DNA from: Bradyrhizobium sp. SZCCHNS1050
GTDB taxonomy: Bacteria > Pseudomonadota > Alphaproteobacteria > Rhizobiales > Xanthobacteraceae
Length of the DNA stretch: 64,000 nucleotides
Assembly (NCBI RefSeq): GCF_032484785.1
Contig: NZ_JAUETR010000001.1
Location: 4,529,501 to 4,593,500 of the forward strand
Direction: 5' to 3'
The notes below the pieces were generated by a model. That model was not told the DNA's origin. It did no database searches and saw nothing but the letters and a program-made list of their open reading frames with translations. Shown here piece after piece: positions 44,385-53,635 of the stretch. The position numbers were made by a program, and so were the translations under genes. Each line of letters opens with the position of its first letter. Position 1 is the stretch's first letter.

Positions 44385-45264
44385 GGCGCTCGCGGGAATC
44401 CCGGTCGTTCCCGCCAACACTTCGCCGCCGGCGCCGGACTATCCATGGCCTGCGCCGCACAGAGCGGCGATGTTCCTGTCGTTCGACATCGACGCCGAGA
44501 GCGCCTGGACCTCGAAGGATCCCGCGCATGCGGCGCGTCTGGTCACGATGAGCTTCGGCGGCTTCGAGGCGCGCGTCGGCACGCCGAAGCTGCTCGAGCT
44601 GCTCGCCGAGCTCGATCTCAAGGCGACGTTCTTCATCACGGGATGGGCGGTCGACGCGCATCCGGCGATGGCGGAAGCGGTGCTGAAGGCGGGCCACGAG
44701 ATCGGCCATCACGGCTATCACCATCTGCTGCCGGATCCCGGCGATCCCTTCATCGTCGAGGAGATCGAACGCGGCTTCGAGGCGATCCAGCGCCGGCTCG
44801 GCATCCGGCCGATCGGCTACCGCGCGCCGTTCGGCGAGTTCTGCGAGGAGCTGCTGACAGCGCTGGTGCGCCAGGGCATCGTCTACACCTCCTCGTTCCG
44901 CGATGACGTCAGGCCCTATCGCCATCGCTTGGCCTCCGGCTCGCCGGGCACGATCGAAATCCCGGTGACCGCGAGCTATGACGACTGGATGCACGGCCTG
45001 TCGGCGCGGTTCTCGCCGCGCTCGATCTTTCCGAAAGAGCACGTGCTGTCGATGTGGAAGGATGAGCTGGACGAAGTCCGCGATTGGGGCGCGATGGTGA
45101 CGACCGTGCTGCATCCGCAGGTCTCGGGCCGGCCGATGCGCTTCCGGCTGCTGCGCGAGTTCCTGACCTACGCCAAATCGTGCCGGGACGTGTGGATCAC
45201 GACCGGAGCCGAGATCGCGGCGAACTACCAGCGCCATGAGGCGGCGGAAGCGAAGGACGCATGA
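44371..45264 (+). CDS. Polysaccharide-deacetylase-fold hydrolase (PuuE-like setting)
   Basis: A 297-residue NodB-homology metal-dependent hydrolase. The catalytic and metal residues appear as AMFLSFDIDAES (aspartates), GHEIGHHGYHHLLP (two histidines) and GYRAPFGEF. There is no signal peptide, so it acts in the cytoplasm and is unlikely to act on cell wall. Cytoplasmic members such as PuuE open cyclic ureides (allantoin). Given neighbours acting on hydantoins, pyrimidines and N-carbamoyl compounds, a cyclic-amide hydrolase is the better guess. It overlaps both flanking genes. Confidence 0.83.
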   Translation: MLDSKALAGIPVVPANTSPPAPDYPWPAPHRAAMFLSFDIDAESAWTSKDPAHAARLVTMSFGGFEARVGTPKLLELLAELDLKATFFITGWAVDAHPAMAEAVLKAGHEIGHHGYHHLLPDPGDPFIVEEIERGFEAIQRRLGIRPIGYRAPFGEFCEELLTALVRQGIVYTSSFRDDVRPYRHRLASGSPGTIEIPVTASYDDWMHGLSARFSPRSIFPKEHVLSMWKDELDEVRDWGAMVTTVLHPQVSGRPMRFRLLREFLTYAKSCRDVWITTGAEIAANYQRHEAAEAKDA

Positions 45265-46634
45265 GTACGACGGCGATCTTCGGCAGCTACGTGCTGACGC
45301 GCAAGGACGGCGCGCAGGACGTCCTGCGCGATCACTGGGTGCTGGTCGAGGGCAGGCGCATCGCGGCCGTGACGCGTGATCGGCCGGCGGCGGACGAGGT
45401 GTTCGATCGTCCGGGCCGCTTCGTGCTGCCGGGCCTGTTGAACCTGCACAACCACATCTTCAGCGAGGCGATCGCACGCACGCTCACCGAGGACGGCAAC
45501 GGCCGGCGCAACAACAAGAGCATCGTCTACACCGTGCTGCTGCCGCTGTCCAAGCGCGGGGCCGAGATCCTTTCGGTGAAGGAGCGGCTGGCGATCGGCC
45601 GCATGGGGGTGCTGCAGCTCCTGAAGGGCGGCGCCACCACGGTGATGGAGCCGTTCCGCAACACGATCCCGGAGCTGTTCGATGCGGCTCTCGAGATGGG
45701 CCTGCGCTTCTATGGCGCGCCCTATCTGTTCTCGACATCAGATGCCAGGGCGGATGCCTCCGGCGTCGTGACTTACGCCGGCGATGACGGCGAGGCCGAC
45801 ATGGCGGTCTGGAATGCGCTCCATCAGCGCTGGCACGGCCAGGGCGACGGCCGCATTCGTCTTGCGATGAGCCCGCACGCGACCGATACCTGCGGACCGG
45901 ATCTGTTGCGCGCGGCTGCCAGCCGGGCGCGCGAGCTCGGCGTTCCCATCACCACGCACATGGCGCAGAGCGCGGGCGAGGTCGCGACGATCGCGCAGCG
46001 CCATGGCGGCCGCACCCCGGCCGAATATCTCGACTGGCTCGGCCTGCTTGGTCCCGATCTGCTGGCGGCGCATTGCCACGCATCGACCGATGCGGACCTT
46101 GCGCTGATGGCGGCGCGTGGTGCCGGCGTGCTGAACTGCCCGCGCGTGTTCGCGCGCGCCGGAGTCACCGCCGCCTTCGGCCGCTTCGCCGCGCATGGCG
46201 TCCGCACCGCGGTCGGCACCGACGGCTACAACATGGATCTGCTCGGCGAGCTCAACGCCGCGTCGATGATCTCGAAGATCGTGCTGGGAAGCGCCGAGAC
46301 GGCGAGCGCGCCGGAACTGATCGACGCCGTCACCACGACGGCCGCCGCCATGATCAAGCGCGACGATCTCGGCGTCATCGCGCCCGGCGCGACCGCCGAC
46401 CTCACCGTCGTCGACATGACGCATCCACATCTTCAGCCGCTACACGACCCGCGTCGCGGCCTGATCGCGCTCGCGAACCGCGCCAACATCGACCAGGTGA
46501 TGATCGACGGCCGGCTGCTGATCCACGACGGCCGCTATCTCCACGGTGACGAGGCGGCGATCACGGCGGCAGGCGCTGCAGCGATCGAAAAGATCTGGGC
46601 GTTGCCGGAGGCAGAGGCCGCATTCGCCGGCTGA
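45261..46634 (+). CDS. Amidohydrolase of the TRZ/ATZ/guanine-deaminase group
   Basis: A 457-residue amidohydrolase with the HxH metal site in GLLNLHNHIFSEA (about residues 63-68), LAMSPHATDTCGP, TTHMAQSAGE (His), LAAHCHASTDAD and the aspartate in AVGTDGYNMDLLG. This group deaminates or dechlorinates N-heterocycles. It overlaps the preceding hydrolase gene (ATGA) and ends the operon that starts at 40151 or 41125. Its exact substrate cannot be told; it is clearly different from the 8-oxoguanine deaminase at 2413. Confidence 0.86.
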   Translation: MSTTAIFGSYVLTRKDGAQDVLRDHWVLVEGRRIAAVTRDRPAADEVFDRPGRFVLPGLLNLHNHIFSEAIARTLTEDGNGRRNNKSIVYTVLLPLSKRGAEILSVKERLAIGRMGVLQLLKGGATTVMEPFRNTIPELFDAALEMGLRFYGAPYLFSTSDARADASGVVTYAGDDGEADMAVWNALHQRWHGQGDGRIRLAMSPHATDTCGPDLLRAAASRARELGVPITTHMAQSAGEVATIAQRHGGRTPAEYLDWLGLLGPDLLAAHCHASTDADLALMAARGAGVLNCPRVFARAGVTAAFGRFAAHGVRTAVGTDGYNMDLLGELNAASMISKIVLGSAETASAPELIDAVTTTAAAMIKRDDLGVIAPGATADLTVVDMTHPHLQPLHDPRRGLIALANRANIDQVMIDGRLLIHDGRYLHGDEAAITAAGAAAIEKIWALPEAEAAFAG

Positions 46635-46640
46635 ATGCTG

Positions 46641-47270
46641 CTACCGCGTGCCGTAGGCGCGGTCGCCGGCGTCGCCGAGGCCGGGAACGATGAAGGCGTC
46701 GTCGTCGAGGCCGTCGTCGATCGCGGCGGTCCACAGTGCGGCATCGGGATGCAGGCCGCGGACGCGCTCGACGCCCTCGGGCGCCGCGATCATGCAGACC
46801 ATGCGGATATCCTTGGCGCCGCGCTCCTTGAGCCGGTCGACCGCGGCGACTGCGCTGTTGCCGGTCGCGAGCACCGGCGTGACGACGACGGCCAGGCGCT
46901 CCTGCAGGTCGGACGGCGCCTTGAAGAAATACTCGACGGCGGTGAAGGTCTGCGGCTCGCGGTACAGGCCGATATGGGCGACGCGGGCGGTCGGCACCAG
47001 ATCGAGCATGCCGTCGACGAAGGTGACGCCGGCGCGCAGCACCGGCACGAACACCAGCTTCTTGCCGGCGATCTTGGCCGACTGCATTCGCGCCAGCGGC
47101 GTCTCGATCTCGACCTCCGTGAGCGGCAGGTCGCGCGTGACCTCGTAGCACAGGAGCATGCCGATCTCCTTCAAAAGCTCGCGGAACGACTTGGTCGAGA
47201 TCGACTTGTCGCGGATCAAGGTCAGCTTGTGCTGCACCAGCGGATGATCGACGACCGTGACGCCTTCCAT
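46641..47270 (-). CDS. upp: Uracil phosphoribosyltransferase
   Basis: A 209-residue enzyme making UMP from uracil and PRPP; E. coli Upp has 208 residues. It has [37 protein letters not shown] and [19 protein letters not shown]; the last is the PRPP-binding loop, with PVLATG where DPMLATG is usual. ATG 47270 is chosen since GGAG lies 9 bases upstream; an ATG at 47279 is too close to it. In the URC route of uracil breakdown UPRTase performs the first step, and URC4 and URC1 follow upstream on the same strand. Confidence 0.93.
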   Translation of the reverse strand: MEGVTVVDHPLVQHKLTLIRDKSISTKSFRELLKEIGMLLCYEVTRDLPLTEVEIETPLARMQSAKIAGKKLVFVPVLRAGVTFVDGMLDLVPTARVAHIGLYREPQTFTAVEYFFKAPSDLQERLAVVVTPVLATGNSAVAAVDRLKERGAKDIRMVCMIAAPEGVERVRGLHPDAALWTAAIDDGLDDDAFIVPGLGDAGDRAYGTR

Positions 47271-47286
47271 GGCTTTCATCTCCAAA

Positions 47287-47377
47287 GCGTAGGGTGGCAA
47301 AGGCGCGAAGCGCCGTGCCCACCTGATACTAGCTCAGCTTGGAATGGTGGGCACGCTGCGCTTTGCCCACCCTACGC
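47287..47377. repeat. Inverted-repeat element (GCGTAGGGTGG family)
   Basis: GCGTAGGGTGG at 47287 and CCACCCTACGC ending at 47377 are the outer arms; inner arms CGTGCCCACC and GGTGGGCACG also pair. This dispersed intergenic element lies just upstream of upp. Confidence 0.75.
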
Positions 47378-47392
47378 GCAACTTATGAACTG

Positions 47393-47504
47393 CGTCGTTG
47401 CGAGGAGCGAAGCGACGAAGCAATCCAGACTTTCTTCCGGGCCCTGGATTGTTTCCGCCGTCGCCCTTCGGGCTATGGCGGACAAGTCGCTTCGCTCGCA
47501 ATGA
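47393..47504. repeat. Inverted-repeat element (GAGCGAAGCGACGAAGCAAT family), copy 1
   Basis: Outer arms CGTCGTTGCGAGGAGCGAAG and the complementary CTTCGCTCGCAATGACG at the right, with inner CAATCCAG/CTGGATTG. The same core occurs at 51559-51639, so this is a dispersed repeat family; this copy has an interrupted right arm. Confidence 0.8.
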
Positions 47505-47540
47505 CGTCGGCTGTTATGAAGCAAGGCTACCAAACACCTC

Positions 47541-48764
47541 TTAAAACACCGTGCCGTCGCTGAGGATGGTCAGCGGCGGCGAACCGTCCGGGCGGCGGGC
47601 GAAGGCGAGCTTGCGGCCGGCGGCCCAGCTGCCGCCTTCGAGGATGCGCGCCAAGGGCAGCTGTTCCGCCGTCTGGCCGGTGCGCTGGCGGATCAGCGCG
47701 GCCAGGCGATCGAGCAGGCCGACGGTCAGCGCGCGCCATTCCACCACCAGCGGGGAATCAACGGCATGCGCCCGCGCGGCATCGGCGGGATCGCGCAGCA
47801 CCAGCACGCCGCCGTCGACGAACAGGCCGCCATTGCGGTATTCGGCGAGTCCCGTAAGGCCGTCGATGTTCTCGAGCACGAGGCCGGCGCGCTGCAGCGG
47901 TTCGATCAGCGAATAGCTCAGCCATTGCGACAGCTTGTGCAATGGGACGAGACCGCTGGTCGCGTCATCGGTGACCAGGGAAGCATGGTGCCAGCAGTCG
48001 CCGAGCGCGATGCCTTGCAGCGTCAGCCGCGACGGCCAGATTGGGCCGAGCTGCAGCAGCACCTGCTGCAGAATGTCAGCGGCCTGGAGGTGGCCGCCGA
48101 TCGCACCGGCGGCGAGCTGATCGAACAGACCGCCGGGACGTGGGGTATCTTTCCGACCGAAGATATCCGGCTTTGCAGCCGTGACCTCGCCTAGCCGGCG
48201 CAGCAGCGCAACGCGGCCTTCGAGTCCGACCAGCGGATTGTCGGCGCTCACCTGGAAGCCGCGTTCGAGATCGGCGACGATGATGTGCTGCAGCTTCGCG
48301 GCGTCGGCCCGCAGCGGATGGCTTGCATCGGCCGAAAACGCACCGCGTGCGAACATGTCGAGGCTCGCCAGTGCCAGCCCTTCGGAGCGGCCGATGCGTG
48401 CGCCGGTCACGGCATCCTGATAGCGCCACGCCGCGCCGGCGCCGGCGTCGAGCAGCACGCTGGTGATGGCGAGATCGAACTCGGCGCGCGCCCGTGAAGC
48501 CGCATTCGGCCAATTCACTTTGTCGGCGATCGCGGCCCAGCGATCGACACCGCCGACCACGAAATGCCGCCAGCGCGAGTGGAACGGCACCTCGCCGCCG
48601 GGATAGGCCCTGCGGGTCACGTCGAGCACGAGGTCGGCAATCGCATCGAGCTTCGCGAGATCGATGCGGAAGTGCGGCAGCCTGTCGGCGAGACCGAGCG
48701 CAAGCAGCTGATGCGCCCGCTCGCGTACGGCGCGGGCGGACAGGAGATATGAAACGTCGGTCAT
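47541..48764 (-). CDS. URC4/Urg3-family protein (DUF1688) of uracil catabolism
   Basis: A 407-residue DUF1688 protein. Family traits include YPGGEVPFHSRWRHFVVGG near residue 55, the RSEGLALASLDMFARGAFS region and FVDGGVLVLRD near the C-terminus. In the yeast Lachancea kluyveri URC4 is required after URC1 to process the opened pyrimidine, with ribosylurea as a related metabolite. Bacterial homologues sit next to GTP-cyclohydrolase-II-like genes, as here (14-bp gap). Catalytic residues are not established. Confidence 0.88.
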   Translation of the reverse strand: MTDVSYLLSARAVRERAHQLLALGLADRLPHFRIDLAKLDAIADLVLDVTRRAYPGGEVPFHSRWRHFVVGGVDRWAAIADKVNWPNAASRARAEFDLAITSVLLDAGAGAAWRYQDAVTGARIGRSEGLALASLDMFARGAFSADASHPLRADAAKLQHIIVADLERGFQVSADNPLVGLEGRVALLRRLGEVTAAKPDIFGRKDTPRPGGLFDQLAAGAIGGHLQAADILQQVLLQLGPIWPSRLTLQGIALGDCWHHASLVTDDATSGLVPLHKLSQWLSYSLIEPLQRAGLVLENIDGLTGLAEYRNGGLFVDGGVLVLRDPADAARAHAVDSPLVVEWRALTVGLLDRLAALIRQRTGQTAEQLPLARILEGGSWAAGRKLAFARRPDGSPPLTILSDGTVF

Positions 48765-48778
48765 GATCAGCCGCTGCG

Positions 48779-50035
48779 CTAGTACTTTTCGAGCGGTCGG
48801 CCGACGGTGTCGCCGAGCGCCTCGGGCTTCTGCGGCTCCAGCGAGAAATAGCCGGCGGCCTTCTTGGCCGCGATCTCGACATGGGCATCCGCCGGGATCA
48901 GCTCGTCGGGGATCGGCACGCGCTCGACGATGTCGACACCCTGGCCAACCAGCGCATCGTGCTTCATGTCGCTCATCGAGATGAAGCGGTCGATGCGTTT
49001 GATGCCGAGCCAATGGATGACGTCGGGCATCAATTGCTGGAAGCGCGCATCCTGCACGCCGGCGACGCATTCGGTGCGCTCGAAATAGGCCGCCGCGGCG
49101 TCGCCGTCCTCCTGGCGCTTGCGCGCATTGTAGACCAGGAACTTCGTCACCTCGCCGAGCGCGCGGCCTTCCTTGCGGTTGTAGACGATGATGCCGAGGC
49201 CGCCGTTCTGCCCGGCCGCAACGCATTCTTCGATACCGTGGATCAGATACGGGCGACAGGTGCAGATGTCGGAGCCGAACACGTCGGAGCCGTTGCACTC
49301 GTCATGCACGCGACATGTGATCTTCGTCCGGCTGTCATTGAGCTTGTCGACGTCGCCGAACAGATAGACCGTGGTGCCGCCGATCGGCGGCAGGAATACC
49401 TGCAGGTCGGGCCGGGTCACCAGCTCCGGATACATGCCGCCGGTCTGCTCGAACAGGCCGCGGCGCAGACTGGTCTCGCTGGTGCCGAAGCGCGCGGCCA
49501 CGCCGGGCAGGTACCACACCGGGTCGATCGCGATCTTCACCACGGAGACGCTGCCATTGGCATGCACGACGTCGCCGTCATGAACGAGGCGCTTGGCCGC
49601 GAGCGCCGCATGCAACTCAGGAAGCTCGATCCGCGCCTTGGTCACGGCGATCGTCGGCCGGATATCGATTCCTTCCGCGATCTCGCCGCCGAAATTCTCG
49701 GCCACCAGATGGCCCCAGGGATCGAGCGCGACGATCTTCGCCGGATCTTGCCACTGCGCGAACGGGCCGATCGTGGCGGCGGGATGGGTGTTGGTGAGAT
49801 CGGGGCGGCGGATCGGATCGAGCGCACCAGATGATACCGCGAGCGCACGGTAGACCGTGTAGGAACCGCCATGGCTGCCGATCACGTTGCGGTCCTGCGG
49901 ACGTGATACCGTGCCGATCACGGGTCCGCGCTCGCGCGCGTTCTCCGCGCCCCAATGAAGCGGGAAATTGTGCTTGGCGCCTGGCACCGGGTGCGAGGTC
50001 AGGCGGATGTGATCCGTACGGTTGGAGCGAGTCAT
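48779..50035 (-). CDS. URC1-type GTP cyclohydrolase II-like enzyme of uracil catabolism
   Basis: A 418-residue protein. The C-terminal half is a GTP cyclohydrolase II fold with zinc cysteines in ECNGSDVFGSDICTC (C-x10-C-x-C) and NRKEGRALGEVTKF in place of the RibA RQEGRGIGL segment. The 200-residue N-terminal extension and that loop separate it from riboflavin RibA and match URC1. URC1 is thought to open the uracil ring at the nucleotide level. No other riboflavin gene is nearby. It begins with ATG 50035 and is first in a URC1-URC4(-upp) group. Confidence 0.88.
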   Translation of the reverse strand: MTRSNRTDHIRLTSHPVPGAKHNFPLHWGAENARERGPVIGTVSRPQDRNVIGSHGGSYTVYRALAVSSGALDPIRRPDLTNTHPAATIGPFAQWQDPAKIVALDPWGHLVAENFGGEIAEGIDIRPTIAVTKARIELPELHAALAAKRLVHDGDVVHANGSVSVVKIAIDPVWYLPGVAARFGTSETSLRRGLFEQTGGMYPELVTRPDLQVFLPPIGGTTVYLFGDVDKLNDSRTKITCRVHDECNGSDVFGSDICTCRPYLIHGIEECVAAGQNGGLGIIVYNRKEGRALGEVTKFLVYNARKRQEDGDAAAAYFERTECVAGVQDARFQQLMPDVIHWLGIKRIDRFISMSDMKHDALVGQGVDIVERVPIPDELIPADAHVEIAAKKAAGYFSLEPQKPEALGDTVGRPLEKY

Positions 50036-50291
50036 CGGACAGCCACCCCCAAAACGGCAACGGCCCGCCTTGACGACGGGCCTGAGCAGAACGCGTTCAC
50101 GTTTTCCATGCACCAATATAGCAGTTTTTCCCCGCCAAACAAGTGGTCCCGGGTGGCCGGTTATTTGTAAACGAATGGTTTCGGATCCCGGTCGGCGGTC
50201 CCGCGGCGTCAGGCCCTGGCATGGCGCTTGCCTTTTGCAGGCGACGCCGCCAGCTTGGCGCGCATATGGAATTCTCGAGGGCAACGGCGGC

Positions 50292-51521
50292 ATGGACCTG
50301 ATCATTCGCAATGCGGTGCTGGCGCAGCACAGTGAGCTGCGCCGGGCCGATATCGGAGTTTCCGACGGCACCATCGTGGCGATCGCGCCGTCATTGCAGG
50401 CCGACGGCGAACAGCGCGATGCCGAGAACTGCCTCGTCGTGCCCGGCTTCATCGAGACGCACATCCATCTCGACAAGACCTGCATCCTCGACCGCTGCAC
50501 GATCAGGGAAGGGACCGTGGCAGAGGCGGTGAGCGAGACTGCGGCCGCCAAGCGCAACTTCACGGCCGACGATGTCTACGCGCGAGCAAAGCAGACCGTG
50601 GAGCGTTGCGTCAGCCACGGCACGATGCGGATGCGCACCCATGTCGAGCTCGATCCCGGCATCGGTTTCATCGGCTTCGAGGCGATCCAGCAGCTCGCGC
50701 GCGACTATGCCTGGGCGCTCGACCTCGAGATCTGCGTGTTTCCGCAGGAAGGGCTCACCAACTATCCGGGCACCGAGGAGCTCTTGATCGAGGGCCTGCG
50801 CCGCGGCGCACGCACCATCGGCGCCGCCCCCTATTTCGACACCGACCCGCCGGCACAGATCGACCGCATCTTCGCGATCGCGCGTGACCACGACGTCGAC
50901 ATCGACATGCATCTCGATCTTGCCGAGACGCTCGATCACATGCAGATCGAATATGTCTGCCGCAAGACGGAGGAATACGGCTGGGGCGGCCGCGTCGCGG
51001 TCGGCCACGTCACGCAGCTGTCGCTGCTGCCGCCGGAGCGTTTCGACGCGATCGCAACGCAGCTCGCCAATGCCGGCGTCGCAGTCACCGTGCTGCCCTC
51101 GACCGACCTGCATCTGATGGGGCGCCGGCACGATCACGCGATCCCGCGTGGCGTGGTCCCGCTGGAGCCGCTGCGCGCGCGAGGGGTGACCTGCTCGCTC
51201 TCGACCAACAACGTGCTGAACCCGTTCACGCCGTATGGCGACGGCTCGCTGATCCGGATGGCGAACCTCTACGCCAACGTCTGCCAGGTCTCGCGGCCGG
51301 ATCATCTTGCGGGGTGTCTCGACATGGTCACGCACGACGCGGCGCGGCTGATGCGGCTCGATGACTACGGCATCGAGGTCGGCGCGCCGGCCGATCTCGT
51401 CTGCATCGATGCAGCGACGCCGACCGAGGCCGTGGCGACCCTGGCGCAGCCGCTCTGGGGCCTCAAGCGCGGCCGGCCGTCGTTCTCGCGGACGCGGCCG
51501 GTGCTGTACCGGCCGGGGTGA
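50292..51521 (+). CDS. Cytosine deaminase-like amidohydrolase
   Basis: A 409-residue amidohydrolase with the CodA-type motif FIETHIHLDKTCILDRC (metal His pair at about 56-58), RMRTHVELDPG, DMHLDLAETLDHMQIEYVC cut to its core HLDLAETLDH, VGHVTQLSLL and TNNVLNPFTPYGDG. These match cytosine and related pyrimidine or isoguanine deaminases. It is divergent from URC1, so it may feed uracil into the URC route. The 256-bp gap holds the promoters; no riboswitch was recognised. Confidence 0.85.
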   Translation: MDLIIRNAVLAQHSELRRADIGVSDGTIVAIAPSLQADGEQRDAENCLVVPGFIETHIHLDKTCILDRCTIREGTVAEAVSETAAAKRNFTADDVYARAKQTVERCVSHGTMRMRTHVELDPGIGFIGFEAIQQLARDYAWALDLEICVFPQEGLTNYPGTEELLIEGLRRGARTIGAAPYFDTDPPAQIDRIFAIARDHDVDIDMHLDLAETLDHMQIEYVCRKTEEYGWGGRVAVGHVTQLSLLPPERFDAIATQLANAGVAVTVLPSTDLHLMGRRHDHAIPRGVVPLEPLRARGVTCSLSTNNVLNPFTPYGDGSLIRMANLYANVCQVSRPDHLAGCLDMVTHDAARLMRLDDYGIEVGAPADLVCIDAATPTEAVATLAQPLWGLKRGRPSFSRTRPVLYRPG

Positions 51522-51558
51522 AACGATGAGGGGTGTTGCATGACGCTGTCGCCACATT

Positions 51559-51639
51559 CGTCATTGCGGGGAGCGAAGCGACGAAGCAATCCAGAGTCCT
51601 CGTGTAGCCCTGGATTGCTTCGCTTCGCTCGCAATGACG
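51559..51639. repeat. Inverted-repeat element (GAGCGAAGCGACGAAGCAAT family), copy 2
   Basis: Arms CGTCATTGCGGGGAGCGAAG...CAATCCAG and CTGGATTGCTTCGCTTCGCT...CAATGACG fold into a long near-perfect hairpin between the cytosine-deaminase-like and carbamoylase genes. It shares its core with 47393-47504. Confidence 0.85.
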
Positions 51640-51664
51640 TCGGAGTTCGGATAGGAGTTTTGCA

Positions 51665-52591
51665 ATGCGCGTGATCAACGTCGCCGCCGCCCAGATGGGA
51701 CCGATTCAGCGCGCTGACAGCCACGAGGCGGTCGTCGCGCGCATGATCGCACTGATGGACGAGGCCAAGCGCAAGGACGCCGACCTGATCGTCTACCCGG
51801 AGCTGGCGCTGACCACGTTCTTTCCGCGCTGGTACATGGAGGATCAGGCCGAAGTCGACAGCTGGTTCGAGCGCGAGATGCCCAATGCGGCCGTGCAGCC
51901 GCTGTTCGATCGCGCCGCGCAGCATCAGATGGCCATGTATCTCGGCTATGCCGAGCTGACACCGGACGGGCACCACTACAACACGGCAGTTCTCACCGAC
52001 CGCGCCGGCAACATCGTCGGCAAGTATCGCAAGGTGCATCTGCCCGGCCACGAGGAGTTCGAACCGGAGCGCAGCCACCAGCATCTGGAGAAGCGCTATT
52101 TCGAGCCGGGCGATCTCGGCTTTCCCGTCTGGCGCAGTCTCGATGGCATTATCGGCATGGCGATCTGCAACGATCGCCGTTGGCCGGAGACCTATCGCGT
52201 CATGGGGCTGCAGGACGTCGAGCTGGTGCTGATCGGCTATAACACGCCGTCGGTGAACTCATTGAAATCGGCCGAGGGACTGCAGCAGCGCCTGTTCCAC
52301 AACCGGCTCTCCGCGCAGGCCGGCGCCTATCACAACTCGTGTTGGGTCGTCGCGGTCGCGAAGGCCGGCGTCGAGGACGGTCATCATCTGATCGGCGGCA
52401 GCCTGATCGTCAATCCCGACGGCGAGATCGTCGCGGAGGCGGTGACGGAAGGCGACGAGGTGCTGGTCGCACCCTGCGATCTCGATGCGACGAGGTTCGG
52501 CAAGCAGACGATCTTCGATTTCGCAAGGCATCGGCGGATCGAGCATTACCGGCTGATCACCAGCCGCACGGGCGCGGTGCCGCCGGAGTGA
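51665..52591 (+). CDS. N-carbamoyl-D-amino acid hydrolase (paralogue 2)
   Basis: A 308-residue nitrilase-superfamily D-carbamoylase with Glu in VYPELALTTFFPRWY, Lys in YRKVHLPGHEEFEP and Cys in GMAICNDRRWPETY. Length and motifs are those of classical D-carbamoylases (304 residues). It shares the AAAQMGPxQRADS opening with the copy at 40151. The racemase-like and hydantoinase genes next door complete a hydantoin-to-D-amino acid route: hydantoinase opens the ring, the carbamoylase frees the amino acid, and the racemase recycles the other isomer. Confidence 0.93.
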   Translation: MRVINVAAAQMGPIQRADSHEAVVARMIALMDEAKRKDADLIVYPELALTTFFPRWYMEDQAEVDSWFEREMPNAAVQPLFDRAAQHQMAMYLGYAELTPDGHHYNTAVLTDRAGNIVGKYRKVHLPGHEEFEPERSHQHLEKRYFEPGDLGFPVWRSLDGIIGMAICNDRRWPETYRVMGLQDVELVLIGYNTPSVNSLKSAEGLQQRLFHNRLSAQAGAYHNSCWVVAVAKAGVEDGHHLIGGSLIVNPDGEIVAEAVTEGDEVLVAPCDLDATRFGKQTIFDFARHRRIEHYRLITSRTGAVPPE

Positions 52592-52667
52592 GGCAGGAGA
52601 GAGAGTGGGCCTGACCACGCTGATCAGCAGTTGCATTGTCAGGCACGAGCGCCGCTACACAAACAGT

Positions 52668-52782
52668 GTCGTCCCGGCGAACGCCGGGACCCATACCGCG
52701 GAAGCTATCGAGGAACGGAGCTGACAGTTGCCTGCCTCACGTCGGCCGGCGGCTATGGGTCCCGGCTCAAGGCCGGGACGAC
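52668..52782. repeat. Inverted-repeat element (GTCGTCCCGGC family)
   Basis: GTCGTCCCGGC (52668-52678) pairs with GCCGGGACGAC (52772-52782); the arms also carry GGGACCCATA and TATGGGTCCC. A dispersed element in the gap between converging carbamoylase and racemase-like genes. Confidence 0.8.
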
Positions 52783-52847
52783 AGCGGAGTGTGAGATGGC
52801 CGGCCGGGCAGGTCCGTGCAGGGGCAAACGACGGATGTGCGAACCAC

Positions 52848-53507
52848 TCACCCCGCAAACGCCACCGCGCCGAGCGCCATGGTCACTGCGGCCTGGGTCG
52901 GATCGATCACCGGAATTCCCAGCGCGTCCTCCAGGTTCTTGCGATGCCGTGCCATGCCGGCGCAGCCCATGACGATGGCGCCGGCGCCGTCCTCGTCCTT
53001 CAGCGCGCGGCCGACCGCGATCATCTTCGCCAAGGTGCCTTCGCCTGACGCCGTCTCCGCCACGGTCATGTCCAGCGGGCGCTCCGCGGCCAACCGATCC
53101 ATCAAGCCCATCTGGCGGAGATAGCGGATGTGGCGGCGGATCGAGCGCTGCGCGATGGCGAGCACGCCGAACGTATCGGCGCGGGTCAGCGCGGTGAGCA
53201 CGCCGCATTCGGCGATGCCGAGCACCGGCCGTGCCGTGGCCTCGCGGCAGACATGCAGGCCAGGGTCGCTGTAGCAGGCGATCACGAACGCGCTGGATGC
53301 GTTGTCGCCCTCGACGAAACGCCGCAGCGGCAGGGTGACGCTGTCGGCATCCTTCTGGCTCTCGATGCCGTATGGACCTTCCTTCAAGGTCTCGCAGACG
53401 ATCTCCGGCCCGTCGGCGAACATCAGCGGCTTGAGCGCCGCCGCCAAGCCGTCGGTGACCATCTGGTTGGAGTTCGGATTGATCACGGTGATGCGCGGGC
53501 GGGACAT
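52848..53507 (-). CDS. Asp/Glu/hydantoin racemase-family protein
   Basis: A 219-residue member of the Asp/Glu/hydantoin racemase family. It opens ITVINPNSNQMVTDGLAAAL, as hydantoin racemases do, and has the two catalytic-cysteine regions FVIACYSDPGLHV and AIVMGCAGMARH. Such enzymes invert the C5 centre of 5-substituted hydantoins without cofactor. ATG 53507 gives the standard start. It is divergent from the hydantoinase gene across 128 bp. Confidence 0.88.
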   Translation of the reverse strand: MSRPRITVINPNSNQMVTDGLAAALKPLMFADGPEIVCETLKEGPYGIESQKDADSVTLPLRRFVEGDNASSAFVIACYSDPGLHVCREATARPVLGIAECGVLTALTRADTFGVLAIAQRSIRRHIRYLRQMGLMDRLAAERPLDMTVAETASGEGTLAKMIAVGRALKDEDGAGAIVMGCAGMARHRKNLEDALGIPVIDPTQAAVTMALGAVAFAG

Positions 53508-53635
53508 GGGAGCTACCTGCTTCTTCAGTGTTGACGGCGCGTGACAGGCAACCACTATGCCACGGCTGACGCAATGGGGCCGATGCGGTCACCTCGCGTC
53601 CACGGCGTTCCATCTGGCAGAACTAGGAGATCGCG

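Noticed and set aside
47287..47504. CRISPR-like repeats upstream of upp
   Set aside because: They are palindromic intergenic elements, not regularly spaced direct repeats, and no cas gene is in the window.
48779..50035. Assignment as riboflavin ribA
   Set aside because: The N-terminal extension, altered substrate loop and adjacency to DUF1688 fit URC1 better, and no other riboflavin gene is nearby.
50036..50291. Possible riboswitch in front of the cytosine-deaminase-like gene
   Set aside because: No conserved purine, preQ1 or other riboswitch core could be identified by eye.
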